Origin: Paraspadella gotoi
Taxonomy: Eukaryota > Chaetognatha
Direction of reading: 5' to 3'
Length of the DNA: 64,000 nucleotides
Assembly: GCA_051294375.1 (NCBI GenBank)
Contig: CM119266.1
Location: forward strand, 4,032,420 to 4,096,419
Part shown: one piece after another, positions 49,514 to 63,262 of the stretch
Position numbering within the stretch: the first letter of the stretch is position 1
Layout: every line of letters starts with the position of its first letter
Translations under genes and position numbers: made by a program
Notes under the pieces: generated by a model
Databases searched by the model: none
The model's input: only the letters and a program-made list of their open reading frames with translations
Told to the model about the DNA's origin: nothing

Positions 49514-49757
49514 TTTGACGGCGAACTGCGCTGCGACGATGTTAATTTTACGACGAAGCTAATTCACCTCTGACAAAATGCAATCTGATACGGAGAAAGT
49601 CTACTTTTTTACGTCCATACACAAGCATTATATACATATAATTACAAAACAAGCAAAGTTGATGGTGGTTTAAGCTGCAGCAAAGTTTACCACAACGAAG
49701 ACGCCAAGCGACTCCATCTCTCTCGTTGTCAGAAAATTGATGGGGAATAATTAAAAG

Positions 49758-49794
<37 letters not shown>

Positions 49795-50247
49795 NNNNNN
49801 NNNNNNNNNNNNNNNNNNNNNNNNNNNNNNNNNNNNNNNNNNNNNNNNNNNNNNNNNNNNNNNNNNNNNNNNNNNNNNNNNNNNNNNNNNNNNNNNNNNN
49901 NNNNNNNNNNNNNNNNNNNNNNNNNNNNNNNNNNNNNNNNNNNNNNNNNNNNNNNNNNNNNNNNNNNNNNNNNNNNNNNNNNNNNNNNNNNNNNNNNNNN
50001 NNNNNNNNNNNNNNNNNNNNNNNNNNNNNNNNNNNNNNNNNNNNNNNNNNNNNNNNNNNNNNNNNNNNNNNNNNNNNNNNNNNNNNNNNNNNNNNNNNNN
50101 NNNNNNNNNNNNNNNNNNNNNNNNNNNNNNNNNNNNNNNNNNNNNNNNNNNNNNNNNNNNNNNNNNNNNNNNNNNNNNNNNNNNNNNNNNNNNNNNNNNN
50201 NNNNNNNNNNNNNNNNNNNNNNNNNNNNNNNNNNNNNNNNNNNNNNN
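49795..50247. other. Assembly gap (453 N) inside a CT tract
   Basis: Preceded by a CT run (49761-49794) and followed by AAGAGAGAGAAAGAGAGAG. The strands of the repeat differ on the two sides. Confidence 0.99.
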
Positions 50248-52090
<1,843 letters not shown>

Positions 52091-52115
52091 NNNNNNNNNN
52101 NNNNNNNNNNNNNNN
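52091..52115. other. 25-N assembly gap
   Basis: Exactly 25 N, separating blocks C1 and C2. Confidence 0.95.
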
Positions 52116-52395
52116 AGAGAAGGAGCGGCAATATTGTTAAAATAACATGGCTCCCTTCAAAAAAAAAACTCTTTGCCATTTTGACAAAGCGGTGCCACGC
52201 GTTTGTGCGGTCTTCCGACTGGCGGCGGCGCACGGCGGCGGTCTCTCGGTGACTCAGGGAGGCGCGGGTCACGCCCGGCGTCTCCTCCCCCCGGTTTTCG
52301 TCGACAGGGTTGACGGATGCGCGGATCCAAAGGGGCGCATCGTCATTCGTCCCCGGTCCTCAGACGTCGCGCGGTCTCCCGTTACGCCCATGGAA

Positions 52396-52434
<39 letters not shown>

Positions 52435-53495
52435 CCAAGAATCATTATTACTCGATGGAATAAAATTCTGATCTTTATCCGGACGGCGCGGAGGGAGGGG
52501 CTGAGGGCGTTGCGCCTCCAGCGTTCCGCCATCATCTTCGTATCTCTGTCGCTCTGACCCGTGCGTTGCAATCTCTCTCTCTCTCGTCTCTTTCTCATCT
52601 CGCTCTCTCTCTCTCTGTCTTTCTCGGCAACCCCTTTTTAATTTTTTACAATATTCTCTTTGCCTCTTCTTCTTTCTCTTTCTCGGCTTTGCCTCTCTCT
52701 CCCTCTCTCTCTATGTTCTCCGTATTAGATATTACAAATACAAATATCTTTTATAGGTCTAAGTATCTATCTATCTTCATCTATCAATCTATCTATCCAT
52801 ATAATCTATCTAATTCTATATGATTTCTTTTTCTCTCCCCCTTTGCCTCAAAAAACGAAGATAACAAAACCACAACAACAACTAACGACGGTAAAACTTT
52901 TTCCTCCGCCAGGCGGTCTCTGTTCTCTCTCTGCCTGTCTCTCTCTCTTCTCTTCAACGCGCAAAAAAAAGGATGGAATGGGAAAAAAAACTTATTTTTC
53001 TCTCCGAAACTTTTTTTTCCTTTTCTTCTTAAATTGAATCCTGTCTTCTTGTCGTCTTCGCTCTTCCTTTTTCCCGGCCGATTCTTAGAATCCTCTTCCC
53101 TTTCTCTTCTCTCTCTCTCTTCTCTCTCTCTTCTTCTCTCTCTCTCCTCTTCTCTCGTTCCTCGTCTCCCCCAAACTTTCTTGACTGTTCTCTCCTTCTC
53201 GTCGGTTTTCCTCTGTCGCCGTCGCTCCTCTTCCTCCTCCCATAGGAAAACGGTTGAAGTTCACCTGTCGCTCGTTCGTCGTCGTCGTCGTCGTCGTTCG
53301 TCGTCGCGTGTCGTCGTCGTCGTCGTGCGCTGATTTCTCGTTCGAGAGGTGCCGTCTTCCTCGTTTGTTGTTATTTTTTGTTGTCGTTTGTTATTGTTGC
53401 GTTTATCGATGTTTTATTGGGCGCCAATATTCGCCTTTGTTATTAATAAATCATTTTTACTGAGAAGAGAGAGAGAGAGAAGAGAGAGAGACGAG

Positions 53496-53529
<34 letters not shown>

Positions 53530-53740
53530 GAGGAGAGTTAGGTAGGTAAGGAAACTTCTCGAGTGAAAAAGTTTACTGAAAAAGAGGAAAATAGATTTTC
53601 TTTTAATTTTAAACAAAACATTTATCAAAAGTAAAATACAATACATACAACATATTGCATGGGTGTTACTATAGTAAATATATTTCCAAGAAATCCACAA
53701 AAACATTCATATGAGTAAAAAAAATAAGCTTATAAAGAAT
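52116..53740. repeat. Near-duplicate block C2
   Basis: Second version of block C1. It ends with GGAAACTTCTCGAGTGAAAAAGTTTA and a stretch matching 51770-51990. No gene is supported in either copy. Confidence 0.8.
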
Positions 53741-54159
53741 ATTCTGTAATCTCTCTTTTTCCTACCCCTAGCTGTTTTTCCAGCCAAGCCAAAAGGCAGC
53801 TACCCTCAATTCTTTTATTATTAAAGCCAAAAGTTCTTCCTCTTTAAAAATAAATAAATAATTTTCGATCGATCGACCCTTTGATTCAAAATCCTTGAAT
53901 TGACAGAAAGAAAAAAGATTTTCTCTATTTTGATCAAACATAATTGAAGTTTTTGATTGAAAGGACAAACGAAATTCGCGGAAGGAAAGCTTCCTGTCTT
54001 TACGACCTTTTTATTTATTTTTAATATATATTTATTTTTAATAATTATATTTATAGTTATAATTAAAATGGGTAACGAAGTGTGAAAGTGTAAACGAATA
54101 AAGAATAACGAATTTATATTTTTAGCTCATTTTTAAAAATTTCAGCCCGACTACAGAAT

Positions 54160-54470
54160 TTACCGACAATATCAACGCCGCCCGACGCTCCTCGGCCCGA
54201 CGCCGCCCGACGCCGCCTCGCGGTCACGCCCCCGTCGCCCACCGTCGCGCCCCCTGGCGGCGAAACTCGTGACCTCGTACGCCGCTTGTCCGCTTCACTC
54301 AGCGGGCGGGCTAAGTGAAACCGCCGCCAATCTGGACGGGACGGTTTCGTCTCGCTCTCTATGTCTCACTCGCTCGCTCTCTGTCTCGCTATCGTGTCTT
54401 CGATCTTAGATCGTCCGAGTCGCGGGTTCGAGACCTGCCTCCCGCAGATTTTTGGCTGTTGTCTTCTTAA
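54160..54470 (+). other. GC-rich patch with tRNA-like B box
   Basis: A sharply GC-rich stretch (CGCCGCCCGACGCCGCC repeats) ends in CTCGCTCGCTC runs and GTCGCGGGTTCGAGACCTGCC, which matches an RNA polymerase III B box. The upstream part does not form a credible tRNA, so this is probably a SINE remnant. Confidence 0.45.
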
Positions 54471-54569
54471 CGCAATCGAGGATCAAAATCATTCACATCA
54501 AAAGTCGCTATCATAGAAAATCAATATTTTTCATCCAAGTCTTTTTAATTTATTACTTTTAATTTTTTT

Positions 54570-54571
<2 letters not shown>

Positions 54572-54633
<62 letters not shown>

Positions 54634-54702
54634 TTATCCCTTTCTTTATATACATATAACTTTTCTTTCATTTTTTCTTCAAATTTTCTCACTTTCTTAA
54701 TT

Positions 54703-54774
<72 letters not shown>

Positions 54775-54852
54775 TCCTTTCTTTCTTTCTTTCTTTCTTT
54801 TTCTTTCCTTTATTTCTTTCTTTCTTTCTTTCTTCCCTTCCTTTCTTTACTT
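54572..54852. repeat. (TTTC)n tetranucleotide arrays
   Basis: Two arrays (54572-54634 and 54702-54852) separated by a partly duplicated spacer containing ATATAACTTTTCTTTCATT, which recurs again at 54882-54900. Confidence 0.95.
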
Positions 54853-54974
54853 TATTTTCTTTCTTCCCTTTCTTTCTATCCATATAACTTTTCTTTCATT
54901 CTTTCCTTCAAATTTTCTCACTTTCTTTCCTTCTTTCCGAAATCCCGCGTTCCCGATTTGACGGAGAGATCGAG

Positions 54975-54980
<6 letters not shown>

Positions 54981-55041
<61 letters not shown>
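54981..55041. repeat. (CT)n microsatellite
   Basis: CT run of about 60 bp, followed by (CTC)n-like runs at 55090-55130. Confidence 0.95.
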
Positions 55042-55043
<2 letters not shown>

Positions 55044-55626
55044 CGGACGACAGAGAGAGAGAGTTTTTCTCATCCGTCCATCGCGCTCTTCCTCCTCCTC
55101 CTCCTCCTCTTCTTCCTCCTCCTCCTCCTCCGCCGTCAACGTCTTTGGAGTCAACTTAAGCCGCTGCCCTCTCTCTCTCTCTCTCTGTGTCTCTCTCTCT
55201 CTTCTACTGGACATCATTTTGCGTGATTCGTCTCACTCTTTAAAAGACTTCCTCGAATATTATTTTTCTGGCGATTCATCTCTCTTCGACTCCGTCTCGC
55301 TCTCTCGACTTCGATTCTGTATTTAGAGTCTAACTTACCTTTCGAAACTTATTCTCCATAAAGAGAACTTACCCTCAAAAACTTTGGTCATTCGAATTCG
55401 AATCTCGAGACAAAATAATCGATTTTTAAAAAAACGTGAAAGATTTATTTTTTCTTAGAAAAAAAAAGATAAAATCGTCGGAGAAGCAAAAAAAAAAAAA
55501 AAAAGAACAAAAGAACAAAAAAAAGAAGAACAAAAATCTTTATTTAAAAAATCGTCGGCATCTTCTTTCTTCTTTTTCTCTTTTCTTTTTTTCCGCCTTT
55601 AAAATTTTCTTTACTTCCACTTCATC

Positions 55627-55627
<1 letters not shown>

Positions 55628-55713
<86 letters not shown>
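55628..55713. repeat. (CT)n microsatellite upstream of hedgehog exon 1
   Basis: CT run of about 86 bp that ends 65 bp before the hedgehog ATG. It lies in the likely 5' untranslated region or core promoter. Confidence 0.9.
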
Positions 55714-55716
<3 letters not shown>

Positions 55717-55778
55717 CATTTCCGCCTTTCCCCCCCTTTAAAAGCCCTCCTCCCCCCTCAAACTTTTCGTGTCCAAAA

Positions 55779-56378
55779 ATGGACCCCGCGTCTCCTCGTC
55801 CCATTTCCGACTCCCTCTCCCGTCGAACCCCCTTCTCTTCCTCCGCCGACGAAAACCGGAAAACTCTTGAGACCGATAAGCGCGCTGCGATCGACGTCAC
55901 CGACTCGATCGGCGGTCCGCCGCACCGCGCCACCGTCCACTCCCCGCCCACCGCTACGCCTCCTTTCGCCGCCACGGATTCCCTTCTTCGTCTCTCGCGC
56001 TTCCATCTACCGGAGGAACAAACTCTCTCTTCCTCTCCCTCTCGCCGTCCTCTCGCCTTCCTCCCTCTCTCCCTCTCCCGTCACCTCCTCCTCCTCTTCC
56101 TCCTCGCCCTTCTCGGCACCGAACTAGCCCTTCCCGGCGCCGAGGCCTGCGGACCCGGACGAGGCCGCGCCGGAAAGCGTCGGCGTCGCAAACACACGCC
56201 CCTCGTTTATCGGCAACACGTCCCCAACGTGGCGGAGAACACGTTGGGCGCGTCAGGTTTGCCTGAAGGAAAGATCGAGCGCGGAGACCGAAAGTTCAAG
56301 GAATTAGTGGAGAATCGAAATCCCGACATCGTCTTCAGGGATGAAGAGAAGTCGGGCGCCGATCGGATCATGACTTCG
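55779..56378 (+). CDS. hh: Hedgehog, coding exon 1 (partial gene)
   Basis: Secreted morphogen precursor; only the first coding exon (200 codons) lies in the window. Residues 1-95 are a Pro/Ser/Arg-rich leader. A hydrophobic signal ([20 protein letters not shown]) is then followed by CGPGRG at Cys124, the N-palmitoylated mature terminus. The signalling domain begins [53 protein letters not shown] and GADRIMTS, matching Hedgehog exon 1 of other animals up to the conserved exon 1/2 border. There the frame stops at a donor, TCG|gttagt, in phase 0. The ATG at 55779 is the only in-frame Met before the signal sequence. The 123-residue leader is long, as in Drosophila Hh. The rest of the signalling domain and the Hint autoprocessing domain must lie beyond 64000. 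Confidence 0.95.
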
Positions 56379-57385
56379 GTTAGTACATTTTAAAATATTT
56401 TGGGGCGATTTTTTAAGTTGGCGCTATAAGTTCTTTATTTCGGTCGGTCTGTCTATCTGTTTATATATGATATATTATTATGCCGTTATTTGTTTTACTT
56501 TATTGGTCTTTTACTCTCTTTTCTGAAGTTATCCTGAAATTTTTCTAAAAATACTGATATTATAATGAACTTCCCTCTCTTAACTTAGCAATTTTGGCCA
56601 TTTGTTAACTAGCATTCAATATTTTAAACATCTTAACTTGGTCATCACTTTTTTTTACGTTTTACGTTTGACGTATTTTGTCACGTCAATAACTTTCAGT
56701 ACCATTTTTTCCGTTACTATTCTTTCCATATCTTACTTAACGTTAACCGCCGATGAACCTCGAAATCGCGAGAAGAACAGAATTTAAGTCTCAACATTTT
56801 TTTCCTAAAAAATATTTTAAAAAATTCAAATCGAGGCGCGGTCCAAACCGTCACGTAGTAAGCGGTGACGTTTTTCGACTCACGTGTTTCGATTCCCGGC
56901 GAAGAAAAAAGTCTTAATCCAAACTACGGAACTATTTTCTTGGCAAGAAGCGTTCCTCTCGAGTTTAAAAGTCACAGACTTAATTTTTTTCTTGATTAAA
57001 TCAGTTTAGAAAAAAATTAGATAACGGATAGAAAAAGGGGGGACGCATTTCTTGGCCCCCTTCATCTTAAAAAGAAGATAAGCTCCTTTTTATTCTTTGA
57101 TTTAAATTAAAAAATAATTTTTTTTATAAATATATTTTTTTTCATATAAAAACGACATTAATTTAATATATTTTTTCTCTCTTTCCACCCGGAATTGTTT
57201 TAATGTTTTTTTAATTTTTTTTTGTTTTTTATTCTTTTACCTTTCGCCACAAACTTTTTCAAGCAAGATCAAATTACTAATAAATAAACGTCAGATTTCA
57301 CAAGTTGAGATCTGTGAAAAAGACCAGGAAAGTTCGAAAATGAATATCACCCATTGTCCCCCTTCCTTTTTTTTCTTTTTTTTTC

Positions 57386-57489
<104 letters not shown>

Positions 57490-57619
57490 GTTGCATCTGC
57501 ATTGACTCGAAAAACGTTTCCTGCTGATTTTTTTCTCTGTCGCTTGAGGACCAACTCCGCCTTTTTTGTTGTCGTCATCGTCGTCGTCATCGACCTCGTA
57601 AAAGTATGTGGTTCTCTAA

Positions 57620-57735
57620 CGAGTCTGTCCCCTCGCGATACCCAAACGTGAGGCATTTGACCCGGGTCGCTTAGGAACCGTTGGGAGCGAGAACCGAACC
57701 CGGGACCCGCGGATGGAATTGAACCAAGAGAGTAA
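57620..57735 (-). mobile_element. tRNA-like SINE fragment
   Basis: Minus strand reads CCATCCGCGGGTCCCGGGTTCGGTTCTCG, with a B box. The CATCCG-G-GTCCCGGGTTC string resembles the family-2 SINE units at 43958 and 44466. (Quoted in pieces: CCATCCGCGGGTCCCGGG then TTCGGTTCTCG.). Confidence 0.5.
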
Positions 57736-57800
57736 AAGAGACCCAATGTCGCTTCTATCTGACGAATCAATTCTGACAGAAGGAGAGACACATCACTCAT

Positions 57801-57838
57801 TAGATTAAGATTAAAATTAAGATTAAGATTAAGATTAG
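57801..57838. repeat. (GATTAA)n hexanucleotide repeat
   Basis: About six units of GATTAA with one variant (AAATTAA). Confidence 0.85.
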
Positions 57839-58019
57839 AAAGAACCTCAACTAAATTTCAGACTAAAATACTTTTCTGAATTAAAGATTTCAACGATGGA
57901 ATTTCTTTAAGATAATAATATTATTATATTTATATATATATAATTAACTGCGATTTGGAATAATTTCTCCAAAAAACGGAAACCGTCATTATTTTCACCC
58001 GAACCCTTTTCAATTAACT

Positions 58020-58105
58020 GCCGTTCGCCGTCCGCCGCTCGCCATCCGCCTCTCGCCGTCCGTCTCTCGCCGCTCGTCGCCCGCCGCTCGCCGCTCGCCG
58101 CCGCC
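58020..58105. repeat. Degenerate GC-rich heptamer repeat
   Basis: Repeats of CGCCGTCCGCCG/CTCGCC type (GCCGTTCGCCGTCCGCCGC...), about 80 bp. Reads as Arg/Ala-rich in several frames. Confidence 0.75.
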
Positions 58106-58766
58106 AAACAAAAAACCGTAAAACGCGTGTGACGAAAAAATGAGATTTTGTCGATTTTGAAATTCTTGACGTCTTTTGTTGTTGATGCCGACGCAAAAGA
58201 TTTTGGGAGAAAAAATAACGAAAAAGAACAAAAAGAGAACAACTTTTTTCTTCTGAGTTTTGATTTAAAAAAACAATAAATTGTTAAATAAAAAAGAAGT
58301 AAGTATAGATAGATGCCTTTTTACCCTTTTATTTATGTTTTTTTAGTTCAAAAGGTAAAATAAAAAATAGAATTAAATAAAGAATTTTTTTAAAGAAAGA
58401 AAAAAGGATTTTCGTTCGAATCCGACTTAATATCTAAATTTTCTTTTCTTTCTTTTATTTTTCTTTTATTTTTCTTCTTTTTTTGTTTCCATCAAATATT
58501 TTCTTTTTCTTTTTTTTCGTTTCTTTTCTTCTTTGATCACGAAATTTTCGCGAGAATCGAAAAATGACAAAAATGACGCGGATTTTTAGGGATGACAGAG
58601 AGCGAGAGAGAGAGAGACAGAGACGGAGATGATGACAGAATCGCTGACGTAGACGGAGATCGACGATGACAAAGAATTAAAAAACCTTAAATAGTAATCG
58701 TAATGACGAAATGGTTTTTAGGTGAGAAATAAACACATCAAAAAATTGATGATTGTTTGTTTGACA

Positions 58767-58901
<135 letters not shown>

Positions 58902-59029
58902 ACCACTCCTTTCCCCTTTTTTCTCATTTCCTAGTCTCATGTCGCAACAAAGTTCAAAAAATAAAATCGGCCTTATTTTCCAAGAACGCCCAATTTTATC
59001 TTAAATTCGAAATTATATTAATTTTATCA

Positions 59030-59245
59030 GTTAAAGATTAGGTTAAAGGTTAAGGCTAAGGATTAAATTAGTAAATAGAGTTAATTATTAGGGTTAGAGA
59101 CAAGGATTTAAGGTTAAGGGTTACGGATTGAAATTAAGCGTAAGCATATCAGGTTAGGGTTTAGAATTAGAGTTTGAGAATAGGTTTAGGAATTTGTGTT
59201 AAGGATTAGGTTATAAATTTAAAAATATATTAAGGTTAAATACTA
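59030..59245. repeat. Degenerate GGTTAA/TTAGGG-like repeat
   Basis: Roughly 200 bp in which GGTTAAGG, TTAGGGTTAG, GGTTAGGGTTTAG and AGGATTAGG variants recur without a strict period. Confidence 0.6.
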
Positions 59246-59284
59246 GGCATCATGAATTCCTTTCTTTTCGTTGTGTTTATTAAC

Positions 59285-59372
59285 TAGTAGAAGACGTTTA
59301 CAACAACAATTTTTTATTGTATCGAATGTATATGTTTTGGCTCTATACAAGCCTTTTAAACGTCTTCTACTA
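59285..59372. repeat. 16-bp perfect inverted repeat with 56-bp loop
   Basis: TAGTAGAAGACGTTTA (59285-59300) and TAAACGTCTTCTACTA (59357-59372). The 14-bp sequence AAGGTTAAATACTA occurs directly after the right arm (59373-59386) and again at 59232-59245. Confidence 0.85.
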
Positions 59373-59598
59373 AGGTTAAATACTAAAATTAAAATTAAAT
59401 TCCGGAATAAAACAACAGAAATGGGGCGCTTCTGGAAAATAAGGCCCAAAAATAAAATGGGCGAAAAATAAGGCCCAAGGAATCCAATAAACACCTTCCA
59501 ACCTATTTCATTCATTTTCCTTTTCTTTACTTTCTTTTTCCTTTATATTTTTTACGCATCACGGCGGGGTCTCTTTCCCTTACCCAATGTCTCAAATG

Positions 59599-59717
<119 letters not shown>

Positions 59718-60319
59718 GGTTCCACTTCAACCAATTTTCGTTTGTCGCAAAGATGAGAAAAAAGTCTCATCAACTTGTTCCGCCGCCGCCGCCGTCGCCG
59801 CCATCTCAGCAGCATCCGCGCTGCCGCAGCAGCATGCAGCAGCCTCCGTCCCCCTCACGTTTTTTTTCTTTTCTCGCGTCACGTAAAACAATTAATCGTA
59901 ACAAAAGACTTAATATATTTTCTTTTATTTTCTTTTTTTTTCGTCTTTTGATTTGAAAAGAAAATCGAGAATTCGTCGGGAAGATGAAAAGAGGTGAGAG
60001 AGGGCGAGAGGATGGGCGAGAGGACGAGCCGAGAGGTCAGAGGACGAGCGATAGGGGCAAAAAGACAGACGAACGAGAAGAAGGCCAAACGGGAGAGAGA
60101 ATGGAGAAGGGGCAAGATGTTGGGTGGAAGAACGGGCAAGAGAACGGGCTAGGAGAACAAGGAGAGGAGAGGAGAACGGATGAAAGGACGGGAAAAAGGA
60201 CAGGGAACGGACGAAAGAACGGGCAAGAGGATCGGGAGAAAACGAACTTTTTGAATCTTTGCATCACGAAACGGGTCCTTGGATTGGAAAGTCTCTGTGG
60301 GCCGACCACGTCCTTAAGT

Positions 60320-60365
60320 CGGTTGGGATTCGAACCCCGGACCCCGGACCCCCATCCCCCATCTT
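60320..60365 (-). mobile_element. tRNA-like fragment with B box
   Basis: Minus strand GGTCCGGGGTTCGAATCCC matches an RNA polymerase III B box and resembles the T arm of tRNA-derived SINE copies at 7770-7790. No complete tRNA cloverleaf can be drawn upstream. Confidence 0.45.
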
Positions 60366-60505
60366 TTACTTCCGTAGTAATTGACAACTCTTCGGTTCCA
60401 ACTTCTTAGCTTTAAAAAGTCTAAAATCGATCGTCGTCGTTGTTGTTGTTGTTCTTGTTGTTTACAGTTCTAAGTAGTGTATCAAGATGGATTCAGATTT
60501 TCAAA

Positions 60506-60515
60506 NNNNNNNNNN
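60506..60515. other. Assembly gap (10 N)
   Basis: Ten N. Confidence 0.99.
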
Positions 60516-60609
60516 CTATGTCTGTATATTACTAACTTTTGGGTCTATTCTAAGTCATCATCTGCCTCGTTTCCGTTTTAGAGTCGTCATATTTTTTGGT
60601 GACCCTTGT

Positions 60610-60610
<1 letters not shown>

Positions 60611-60642
<32 letters not shown>

Positions 60643-60760
60643 TTATATAATTTAAAGGAAGCGGTTGACTCAGGGAATCAGGGGTAGGACGGGGTGGAGG
60701 AGGAGGAGGAGGAAGAGAAGGAGGAGGAGGAAGAGGAGGAAGAGGAGGAGGAAATAGGCT
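60611..60760. repeat. (CGT)n and (GAG)n repeats
   Basis: A (CGT)n run at 60611-60642, then GAG/GAA purine triplets at about 60694-60752. Confidence 0.9.
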
Positions 60761-61069
60761 CACCCGGGGGGCGGGGACAGTCGCTGTCCCTCCCGCCGAG
60801 GATGGAACTTTGTCACTTGGGTGACAGAGTCAAAGGAAAAAAAAAGGAAAAAAAAAGAAAAACAAAAGAGAAAAACAAATTTAAAGAGAAAAAAAAAAGA
60901 AAAAAGAAAAAAAAAGTAAAAACAAAAGAAAAAAAAGGGGAAAAAATCGGGTGAAAAAATTTAAAGGAAATAAAAAGAATTCAACTGAAGATTTTGAGTC
61001 AAAATCGTGATTTTTTTGTCACTCTCCTTCACGCCCGTTGGAGGAAGTGGTGACTGATTAAGTTTTTGA

Positions 61070-61295
61070 GGTGAGTGAATGAGTGAATGAATGGGTTAAT
61101 GAATTAGTCAATGAGTTTGTGAATGAATGGCTGAATTAGTGAATGAGTTATTTAGTGAGTGAGTGAATTTGTAAGTCAATATGTGATTGAATGAACGAGA
61201 TATCAAATTAGTAAGTGAATGAGTGAGTGAATGAGTAATTGAAAGACTCGGTAAGTCAATGAATGAATGTGAATGTGTGATTGAATTAGCGAGGT
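61070..61295. repeat. Degenerate (TGAA/TGAG)n array
   Basis: About 220 bp of imperfect TGAATGAG/TGAATGAA units (GTGAGTGAATGAGTGAATGA and variants). Confidence 0.85.
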
Positions 61296-61382
61296 CCTCG
61301 AAAATGGGTTTTTGCGGTGAAGGAAGTGAAGGAAGTTACTTTGAGGACTTTTTTCCTTTATCGTCGTAGCGCCTTGTAGATA

Positions 61383-61427
61383 ACGACGACGACGACGACG
61401 ACGACGACAACGGCGACGGCGACGAAA
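61383..61427. repeat. (ACG)n trinucleotide repeat
   Basis: GAC triplets with ACAACGGCGACGGCGACG at the 3' end. Confidence 0.9.
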
Positions 61428-61508
61428 ATCAATCGGCAGCCAAATCTTCGATTATTCGTAAAAACCTGAAGAAGTTTGAGGAATTTTTCTTATCCAACGT
61501 CGATCGGT

Positions 61509-61562
61509 GAGAGAGTTTTTTTTTAGTTTCGCCGCGAGCACTCGCGGAGAAAAAACTCTCTC
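61509..61562. repeat. Two-tier inverted repeat
   Basis: Outer arms GAGAGAGTTTTT (61509-61520) and AAAAACTCTCTC (61551-61562), with inner arms CCGCGAG (61532-61538) and CTCGCGG (61541-61547). Confidence 0.8.
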
Positions 61563-62077
61563 GTGTTACTTTTCGGTCGGTCGGTCCATCTCTCTGTTCA
61601 CTAACCTATAAATATGCTCATAGGTTGTGTAGTTATATTTGGTGGAGGGGTTGTGTACCACCCGACGCTTGTAATGCATTTTGTTAACTTAACAAAACAT
61701 AATAATTTATTAGCTTAATAAAAGAATCAATACGTCGCAACAAAATAAAATTCTTTCTGTTTTTCCTTTTTTTTTCTGTCGCTCGAATTTCTAAAACCGT
61801 GACTTTGCAAGAAAATTTACAAACGCGAAAAAAAAAGGAAAGAAATGAAAAAAAAAGAAAAGAAAAAAGAAAGAAAGAAATCCTGAAAAATCGTGAGACG
61901 ATTTAAGGCGTAAATAATCTGCACCCCCCTCTACACCCCCCTGTACACCCCCCTTTAGACCTCCACCCCTCAACACCCCCCCTCCTTTCCAGTCACCCAG
62001 AAATAAAAATAAAGTGAATAACTAAATCAGTCATAAAATTCACAAAACGCGTCGTGTTTGACAAATTCTTAAAAGAA

Positions 62078-62080
<3 letters not shown>

Positions 62081-62161
<81 letters not shown>
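62081..62161. repeat. (CT)n microsatellite
   Basis: Perfect CT run of about 80 bp. Confidence 0.98.
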
Positions 62162-62163
<2 letters not shown>

Positions 62164-62321
62164 CCACGCCTTGGAATCCCCAAAAAGTCTCTTTCTCTCT
62201 CCGTTATTATTTCCATTGGACGCAATCGCGGCACAACATTTGCAAATATTTCGTCTTTTCAGATCTGAGTCAATAACGAGGTTGTCCCCCCCTGTTTGGT
62301 TCTGGGATTAATGGGAGAAAA

Positions 62322-62499
62322 GGGAGAGAGAGAGAGAGAGAGNNNNNNNNNNNNNNNNNNNNNNNNNNNNNNNNNNNNNNNNNNNNNNNNNNNNNNNNNN
62401 NNNNNNNNNNNNNNNNNNNNNNNNNNNNNNNNNNNNNNNNNNNNNNNNNNNNNNNNNNNNNNNNNNNNNNNNNNNNNNNNNNNNNNNNNNNNNNNNNNN

Positions 62500-62522
<23 letters not shown>
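62322..62522. repeat. (GA)n array with 157-N gap
   Basis: GA runs on both sides of N at 62343-62499, so the gap is inside one GA array. Confidence 0.95.
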
Positions 62523-62533
<11 letters not shown>

Positions 62534-62764
62534 AGAAAGGGTGACTCGATCTCTTTTTGCCTTCGGAGCAACTGAGACACTCGATAGGTAAAAGGTAAAG
62601 CGTTAGTGAGAGCGACCAAAAAGTAGGGGCGAGACTGACCAAAAGGTGAGGCCAAAATGTCAGGCCAAAAGTGAAACAAAGAATGTCTGATAGAGGTCAG
62701 GGTTCGATGCTGTACGGCATCGGAAAATTATTATTGTAAAGGTGAGAAAAGGAAATGATTTAAG

Positions 62765-62770
<6 letters not shown>

Positions 62771-62803
<33 letters not shown>

Positions 62804-62976
62804 NNNNNNNNNNNNNNNNNNNNNNNNNNNNNNNNNNNNNNNNNNNNNNNNNNNNNNNNNNNNNNNNNNNNNNNGGAGAGAAGAAGAAACGTCGCATTGC
62901 GAGATAAAAACGTACGGTCTCACCGTAGACGCACAGCAGAGGAGAGAGAGGAGCAGGACGAGTAAGATGAAGAGAT

Positions 62977-63013
<37 letters not shown>
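62771..63013. repeat. CT array, 71-N gap, then GA array
   Basis: CT at 62771-62803, N at 62804-62874, unique sequence, then GA at about 62975-63013. Confidence 0.9.
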
Positions 63014-63016
<3 letters not shown>

Positions 63017-63262
63017 GACATCCCACCTCCTAACTCTTTCTTCTTCTGTCACAAGAAGAAAGGTTTACATTAATTATCTTCGTTTGTGAAACAAAAGCCG
63101 ACAATTTTTTTCTTTTTTCTTTTTTTTTGAGAGAGGCGCGCGATTCTATTCTTTCTTTTTTTTCATTTTTTCTTTTTTGATAAAGACGTTTTTATCCAGT
63201 CTATCCAGTATCCAGTCGATTCAGTATCGAGTCTATCCAGTCTATTGTCTTTCTCCTTATCA
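62875..63262. repeat. Near-duplicate block E1
   Basis: Recurs at 63288-63730: CCTAACTCTTTCTTCT, AGAAGAAAG..GGTTTACATTA, GTGAAACAA, GCGCGCGATT, GATAAAGACGTT and TGTCTTTCTCCTTAT appear in order in both. Confidence 0.8.

Noticed and set aside
54400-54470. Functional tRNA genes at the B-box sites (also 57.7 and 60.35 kb)
   Set aside because: I could not draw an acceptor stem and cloverleaf. They are more likely SINE fragments.
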